In this document: in pieces, positions 18,288 through 23,808 of the stretch | How the letters are laid out: the number at the start of each line of letters is the position of its first letter | Numbering within the stretch: position 1 is the first letter of the stretch | NCBI GenBank assembly: GCA_037176905.1 | Contig: JBBBWG010008791.1 | Location: 1-23,808, forward strand | Reading direction: 5' to 3' | DNA length: 23,808 nucleotides | Source of the DNA: Azolla pinnata | Lineage: Eukaryota; Streptophyta; Polypodiopsida; Salviniales; Salviniaceae | Translations under genes and position numbers: made by a program | Notes under the pieces: generated by a model | Told to the model about the DNA's origin: nothing | Databases searched by the model: none | Seen by the model: only the letters and a program-made list of their open reading frames with translations

Positions 18288-20986
18288 CTAATTCGATCGA
18301 GCTGAAGAAAGCTCCTTGATCTGCTCGATAGTTTGGATGCCAAAAACATCATCATCAGTTACGGCCTTGATTGCAGCATACGCAACATCATCCACACTGA
18401 GAGGGAGAGTGAAGAGGACATCGGAACCCGGCAAAACGTTCAAAGGACGTGTCAGCACTTTGGTTGCCTCCAAAACCCTCGCAAGTGGTTCCCCGACCAA
18501 ATCTAGTGGTATATCTACGCCATTCACTCGCCGCTTACCATATATGAAGCCGGGTCTCAATATAGTGCCTAACGATATTACGCAAAAAAAACAAAGTTGC
18601 CGAATGTTCTGTAAATGAAAGGCTTTCTTTTAATAACATTTATATATGCAAGAAAGAAGATTGACTAGTACCGTTTGTGGAGAATTTCTTGACAATCTCA
18701 TCCTCAGCTCGCTTTTTGCCCGTGAAATACCCGATGCTCTTGAATACGCCAGGTAAGTTGTAATCATGCACTGAGACATATATAAACTTCCTAACACCTA
18801 CACATTTGTTATATACCATGTAAAAACAATCTACGGATAAACAAACATAATCCACAACTGATATGTTGATTAGACATGTGTAAGAAGTTTGACAAGCATC
18901 CCATATAGATGTATGATGGCCCAGCTTGGCAACAGGAATGCTAGCATATCCAAAACAGATTTGTCAGACATTCAACCAAGAATGGATACACAAGCCTATT
19001 GTAAACAATGCATACAAATAGATGTAGAAGATACGTACACAAGCATAACATACCTAAATTTTTGGTAGCATTAATTGCCAATACATTAGCTTCACCATTG
19101 AGTCTCTCCATTTCCTCATTATTTCCAAAGCCACCAATGGTAGAGATAACTGCCGTTACACCATTGAGTAAACTGTCCCAATCAGCATAGAACACATCCC
19201 CTATGGAAAGAACATACAAGAAAAAATAAGATGAAAATGCTTCTTAATCAGTTGTATGGACCTGAAAAAATGATTTGACATGTAACAAATCAGTTTTACA
19301 TAACACTGGAAAAATCACTTTACCAGCAACCCACACGACTTCGTCCAACCATGCATCACTGAATGATGGACGGCCTGACCTGCATTTTGAGTTTCAATCT
19401 TATATTCAATTCATTATAGATTCCTGAATATCTTAACCCATGAGCTTTCTTATACCTACTAAGAGAAACCACATCGATCCCTTGACTGATAGCTGCCTTG
19501 CAAATAGCTGAACCAACGAAACCATTACCACCTAGCACTAGAATCTGTAACTTCCAAAAGTAATGCTATTAGTACAAATAGATAGCTACCAATGCTTTCG
19601 AATGCTTTATATGTCACTTGGTTCTAATCCAATGCCCAAGCATTACTCATTTTCTTTAGCAACCCGATAGCCAAGTGCCATACACTATGAGCTATAGAGC
19701 TATGTGAAGGGCAACCAATACTACAAATATAACTTTCTACGCATATCTCGCTAATCTCTTTATACAAACATGCAATGATACTCTTAAAGAATAATTTTCC
19801 TTTATGAAACCGCTAGGAACAGCAAGAACTCAATGCTAAATCATGATCCCTTAGCCCATCTGAACAGAATATTCAGATGCTACAGCATATGATGTGTGGG
19901 GACAGAGTAATCATCGCTTATGGCAAGCGGTGATATCAAATCAAGTTACAATAACACGAGAATTTAGGTTTCCATGCGCCATTCATGCATGATGTTATTG
20001 GACGTCCTGTCACAAAGAATCATGCAAATTCATCCTTCAAACACGAGCTTCTATTCTAAATGGCATAAATGTATATATCAAGTGGAAAAGATGATAAAAT
20101 GCACACACAAAATACAGTGCCATAGGGAGGAGAGAGCTGACATTGAGGTGTTAAAACCTTCCGAATACTTCTTCATTTATATAAGATGCCACAAATGGTG
20201 AGATGCATATTTAGCTCGAATGGTAATGTAAATTTTGTTATCTTCAATGAATTCGTTTTACGAGATCACCCCATTGTGTAAATTACAGGTTTAGTGGCAT
20301 TTGCTATTTCGAACCGAATTCTACCCAGAAACACTTCAGGGGATTCAGGCAGTTTTTCTGCCTCGGAAACAAATGGAAAGTAAGCAGAATCCATGGCGTT
20401 TTTGCACGAGATTCCCAAAATTTCAGAGCTATTACAAAATGCAAGCAAAAAAGGATAAGAAGCCATTTCCACGATTGCAAAGAAGAGCAGAGAAAACTGG
20501 AATTCCAGGCCACAGAGAATGAATGAACAGAAACGTGGAGTCAGCCCATTTTCCTTGTGATACAGAATACCTTCTGGGTTTGTACTTTGGCGACAACGTC
20601 GATGGGGACAGATCCGTTAGTGCCGGAAGAATACGTAGCAGAGACACGGAACCTGAACGACAAAACAGACGAAACGAAGAGAGAGGAAAGAAACACAGGG
20701 ATCAAACTTCATCACCGCGCCGGTTGTATGCATCAAACGTCAAGAAGAACGAAGAGAGAGCGAGAGAGGGAGGGAGGGGAAAGAGAAAAAGGAGAGAGAA
20801 TGCATACGCAGGCCGAGTCGTGGGGAGAAGAAGGCGAGGACGGCTGCGGAGGTTCAGGAGGGGAGAAGAAGAAGACGAGGAGGAGGAGGAGGAGGAGGAA
20901 GGAGGAGGAAGAAGACGACAGTCTCTGCCGCAAGACGATGCGGGGCGAGGTAGGAGGCGAGCAGCAGGGCGAGCTGCCATAGCCAT
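18288..20986 (-). CDS. COQ11-like atypical SDR, NAD(P)-binding Rossmann protein (seven coding exons, 319 aa), predicted mitochondrial
   Basis: Plant proteins of this family (Arabidopsis At5g10730/At5g15910 type) resemble yeast COQ11, an NAD(P)-binding SDR linked to coenzyme Q synthesis; the exact plant reaction is not established as far as I know. Coding exons: 20986-20808, 20652-20571, 19544-19456, 19379-19324, 19200-19054, 18797-18672 and 18568-18288. All are GT-AG with continuous frame (960 nt). Residues 1-59 look like a mitochondrial presequence: Arg-rich, no acid until D22, with a 12-Ser run from a TCC repeat. ILVLGGNGFVGS (88-99) is the nucleotide-binding loop. VISTIGGFG, KFIYVSVHDYNLP and YFTGK (Y208, K212, the SDR Tyr-x3-Lys pair) follow. 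LRPGFIYGKRRVNG, IPLDLVGEPL and FGIQTIEQIKE complete the family pattern. An in-frame opening extends upstream of the chosen ATG, but it is repeat DNA. Confidence 0.92.
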
Positions 20987-21078
20987 GGAAGCTCCGGGGG
21001 CTCTTTCTTCCGCTCTTTCCCGAGCTCTGTTGTGGAATGTGAGCTCTGATTTGGTCAAGCTGCCATAGCCATGGAAGC
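20972..21078 (-). repeat. 21-bp direct repeat duplicating the start-codon context; upstream copy forms a 5-codon uORF
   Basis: AGCTGCCATAGCCATGGAAG plus one further base occurs identically at 20972-20992 and 21058-21078 (plus-strand reading), 86 bases apart. On the minus strand the lower copy contains the chosen start of the COQ11-like gene (MAMAA). The upper copy gives the same MAMAA followed at once by TGA (21072-21055), in a different frame from the main one. If transcription starts above 21078, this is a uORF with the same start-codon context as the main ORF. Confidence 0.8.
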
Positions 21079-21117
21079 AGAAGCAGAAGAAGAAGAAGAA
21101 GAAGAAGAAGAAGAAGA
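21076..21117. repeat. GAA/TTC triplet microsatellite in the COQ11-like leader
   Basis: GAAGCAGAAGCA followed by about eleven GAA units on the plus strand, so TTC-rich on the gene's sense strand. It lies about 90 bases upstream of the start codon, in the likely 5' leader, and accounts for the poly-Phe, poly-Leu and poly-Lys/Glu frames seen there. Confidence 0.9.
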
Positions 21118-21229
21118 ATCTTTCTCTTTCTGAGAATGTGCTTGTGGAGGAGATGATCAAATTGAAGAGAGAGAAAGTAGAGAGAGAGAGAGAGAGGTCT
21201 GGAATCTGGAATGTGGAATCTGGAATCTG

Positions 21230-21385
21230 TGAAGATCTGGACTCTGGGAGCTAGATGGAGCTGGAGAAGATGGAGAAGCACCGAGACCGAATCGAATCGA
21301 ATCGAATCGATCGGTGCTTTTGTAGCGATCTGGAATCTTCATGGAAGCAAAGAGAAATCATGGAGTTGTGGGAGCTGGAGAAGAT

Positions 21386-21454
<69 letters not shown>

Positions 21455-21896
21455 CGCGATCCTGGAGGTCCGTTACTCGTCCTGGTGCTGAGACGGATCC
21501 GATCGATGCTTGGCGAAGCACCGGGACCGAATCGATTCGATGCCCCGTCGCGATCTGGAATCTTCGTGGAAGCGAAGAGAAAGCATGGAGCTGTGGGAGC
21601 TGGAGAAGATGTAGAGAGCATAGAGAGGTTTCCCAACCTTGGAGGTCCATGATTGCTTGGCCCGGCGTTGATTGAGACGGATCGAATCGATGCTTGGCGA
21701 GGCACTGCGGCAGTTCGATCGATCGATACTTGCGGGAGATCTGGAATCTTTCGTGGGAGTGACGAGAATCACGGAGCAGCTATGGGAGCTGGAGAAGATG
21801 CAAAGAGCAGAAAGGTTCCCCAGTCCTCCTGAAGGCCCATTACTTGGCTCAGTATCACTGAGACAGACAGACAGACAGATCAATCGCTCGAGCTAA
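21230..21896. repeat. Three to four diverged tandem units (about 160-225 bp) upstream of the COQ11-like gene
   Basis: GATCTGGAATCTTC-GTGGAAG blocks begin at 21327, 21552 and 21738, each followed by a GTGGGAGCTGGAGAAGATG block (about 21368, 21593, 21783). Between units recur GACGGATC-GATCGATGCTTGGCGA-GCAC blocks. A shorter related unit begins at about 21235. Unit length varies because the first full unit contains a long GA microsatellite. Open frames through the array are not coding: they shift between units and are full of simple repeats. Confidence 0.8.
21391..21452. repeat. (GA)31 microsatellite
   Basis: An uninterrupted GA run inside the first full unit of the promoter array, reading as CT on the COQ11-like sense strand. 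A second short GA tract lies at about 21179-21197. Such tracts are highly length-variable and can bind BPC/GAGA-type factors. Confidence 0.98.
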
Positions 21897-22260
21897 TTAA
21901 TGGTCAGCTCTTGCCCCCAAATGCTTGCCTTGACAAATAGATTGGTTTAGCCTTGAATCCGCTAGCGCATGTACCGAAGGTCTGAAACCACCCCATCTTG
22001 GAATCTCAACCATTGGCGCAAGCCCAACGGTTATGAGCTAACCTTTGAAATCCGCTTGCTCGAAGCTAGAGCTTTGCTGCATCTGCTGTCAACGATTCTT
22101 TCACGAGCTCGTATTTGATTTAGACTCGATTACAGATCAATGTCCCATCGAATCAGGTGGGTGACTGCAATGGAGTTCGAGCATTTTGACCGAGGTTTTG
22201 TTCGAGTCATGCGTACTCCTTTATATTTTGGCATCCTTGCAAGCATGTCTTTCGGTGCAC
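21897..22260. other. Unique-looking intergenic sequence
   Basis: Between the promoter array and the GATC-rich repeats. I see no gene, RNA or repeat here. Confidence 0.4.
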
Positions 22261-22289
22261 GACCGATTGGTACTTAGGCCAAGGGCATT

Positions 22290-22660
22290 GTGATCAGTTG
22301 ATTGATCGATCATCGATGATCAGCTGAACACGATGCCCTGATCGGCCTGATGCTGATCGATCGAAGACATGGATCGGTCGATCGATCGATCAACTGAACA
22401 CGATGCCCTCGGCTTGATGCTGATCGATCAAAGATATGGATCAGTAGTTTTGATCGATTGATCAGCTGAACACGAGGCCCTCGCCCTGATCTTGACTGAT
22501 GGATCAGGCGATGACGATCGATCTATTGAACACATGATGCCCTCGCCCCGATGTTGATCGATCAGCGATGATCTGTTGATCAATTAATTAGCGATGATAT
22601 GTTTGTTGATCGATTGATCAGCGATGATCGGTTGATCGATCGATGTATGTGCATAATGAT
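22290..22660. repeat. GATC-rich degenerate tandem repeat, period about 60-72 bp
   Basis: Blocks of the form GATCAGCTGAACACGATGCCC recur at about 22318, 22388, 22460 and 22520, separated by (GATC)-rich, self-complementary spacers containing GATCGATC and GATCATCGATGATC. Spacing is 70, 72 and about 60 bases. Beyond 22560 only the GATGATC-type spacers continue. The palindromic spacers could form many alternative hairpins. Confidence 0.75.
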
Positions 22661-22699
22661 TATGATCAGCCGCAGGACAATCACAATATCTTACAATCA

Positions 22700-23091
22700 C
22701 GTAGTCGGCAACTTTGTCAACGAAACCCATCACGATCTGCGCCAATATAATTGTATCCATAATTGCGCCCCATGCATGCAGATCAATCGATCGCGTATTC
22801 TTAATCGGGACTGATGATCACTAATGAAATTGTTACCCACGATCTGCTCGACCGCAATTGTTATACGTACGCAATATCGACGATGATCGACGTTTGCACG
22901 ATTAATCGATTGCTGTCATGTACACATCGACGATGATCGTTTGCATCACTGCAATTCCATGATCGCATCGAAATTCTTCGTAAATTGCACATGATTTAAT
23001 CAGGCGACCGATCGATGAAATTATACCCATGATCTTTGCGTGACCACGATATATTTGCACCCCATGCACGCAGAATGAATTGATGCATTGA
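22700..23091. repeat. Diverged satellite monomers at the array edge
   Basis: CGATGATCGTTTGCATCACTGCAATTCC-like sequence at about 22931 and related GATGATCG blocks are degenerate versions of the 82-bp monomer that becomes regular from about 23092. A second theme also appears twice: ATGAAATT-TACCCA(C/T)GATCT (about 22824 and 23016) and GC(G/A)CCCCATGCA(T/C)GCAG (about 22765 and 23057). Array edges usually hold the oldest, most diverged copies. Confidence 0.6.
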
Positions 23092-23808
23092 CGATGATCG
23101 TTCGCATCACGGTTCCATAATCACAGCTAAAATCATTCGCAATCACATGTAATTATTCATTCGGGCAATCGATCGATGATTGTTCACATCACGGTTCCAT
23201 AATCACAGCTAAAATCATTCGCAATCACATGTAATTATTCATTCGGGCAGCTGATCGATGATCGTTTGCATCACAGCTCCATAATTACAGTTACATTATT
23301 CGCAATCACATATAATTATTCATTCGGGCAACTCATCGATGATCGTTCGCATCACAGTTCCATAATTACAGCTAAAATCATTCGCAATCACATGTAATTA
23401 TTCATTCGGGCAACTGATCGATGATTGTTCGCATCACAGTTCCATAATCACAGCTAAAATCATTCGCAATCACATGTAATTATTCATTCGGGCAACTGAT
23501 CGATGATCGTTCGCATCACAGCTCCATAATTACAGCTAAAATCATTCGCAATCACATATAATTATTCATTCGGGCAGTTAACGGATCGATGATCGTTTGC
23601 ATCACAGATCCATAATTACAGTTACATTATTGGCAATCACATATAATTATTCATTCGGGCAGCTGATCGATGATCGTTTGCATCACAGCTCCATAATTAC
23701 AGTTACATTATTCGCAATCACATATAATTATTCATTCGGGCAACTCATCGATGATCGTTCGCATCACAGTTCCATAATTACAGCTAAAATCATTCGCAAT
23801 CACATGTA
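23092..23808. repeat. 82-bp satellite array, at least nine monomers, running off the right edge
   Basis: The phrase TTCATTCGGGCA recurs at 23156, 23238, 23319, 23401, 23483, 23565, 23650 and 23731, a spacing of 81-85 bases. Each monomer reads GATGATCGTT-GCATCACAG, CCATAATTACAG, ATTCGCAATCACATGTAATT and TTCATTCGGGCA-CTGATC. Two monomer types alternate, one with CAGCTAAAATCATTCGC and one with CAGTTACATTATTCGC. No open frame or unique spacer is present. This is satellite DNA, probably the edge of a larger heterochromatic or local array. Confidence 0.95.

Noticed and set aside
20702-21281. Longer N-terminal extensions of the COQ11-like protein and overlapping minus-strand frames
   Set aside because: The in-frame extension upstream of the chosen ATG consists of TTC microsatellite (poly-Phe) and simple repeats. 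MAMAARPAARLL gives a normal presequence.
21211-21883. Open frames on both strands across the promoter array
   Set aside because: Arg/Glu and Ser/Leu runs from the GA tract; frames change from unit to unit, so selection for a protein is absent.
23092-23808. A CRISPR array
   Set aside because: The whole 82-bp unit is repeated, with no unique spacers, and the host is a plant.

Overview
The window reads as nuclear DNA of a flowering plant. It has Arabidopsis-type telomere motifs (TTTAGGG), a telo-box at a housekeeping gene, GT-AG introns with T-rich acceptors, long 5'-UTR introns, CT/GA-rich leaders, and plant versions of four conserved eukaryotic genes. The sequence does not resolve the species.

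Layout, left to right. (1) The first 266 bases hold the 5' end of a minus-strand gene that leaves the window. It encodes an acidic/basic N-terminus, one membrane segment and a 10-residue tandem repeat. (2) 1747-4986, minus: a five-exon PEX19 gene ending in a CaaX box (CSMM). A decayed copy of its exon 4 lies inside intron 3. (3) 5040-6790: a repeat-rich divergent intergenic region with a CT microsatellite, five tandem units carrying a tRNA 3'-half-like segment, a SINE-like fragment, an LTR/promoter-like stretch and a perfect 97-bp tandem duplication. (4) 6800-8769, plus: an ISD11/LYRM4-type gene with a 1.5-kb 5'-UTR intron that is itself a tandem duplication. (5) 8770-10760: intergenic, with a possible orphan exon on the minus strand and an interstitial telomere-repeat block. 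(6) About 10920-17100, plus: a seven-coding-exon ZNF598/HEL2-type RING and zinc-finger E3 ligase. (7) 18157-21070, minus: a seven-exon, 319-residue atypical SDR of the COQ11-like family with a mitochondrial-type presequence. (8) 21100-23808: tandem repeats in the promoter of that gene, then GATC-rich repeats, then an 82-bp satellite with signs of a 412-bp higher-order repeat that runs off the right edge.

The genes do not form an operon-like system; they are housekeeping genes. PEX19 serves peroxisomal membrane protein import. ISD11 (Fe-S cluster assembly) and the COQ11-like SDR (predicted coenzyme Q related) are mitochondrial. ZNF598/HEL2 acts in ribosome quality control. I see no clear undescribed multi-gene system. 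The unusual content is structural: local tandem duplication occurs repeatedly in introns, promoters and intergenic DNA (periods about 70, 82, 87, 97, 160, 190-224, 251 and 257 bp). In two places duplication touches gene function: the decayed PEX19 exon copy, and a duplicated start-codon context that creates a five-codon uORF in front of the COQ11-like gene. All exon models were assembled by hand from splice consensus, frame continuity and remembered family similarity, without transcript data or alignment software.
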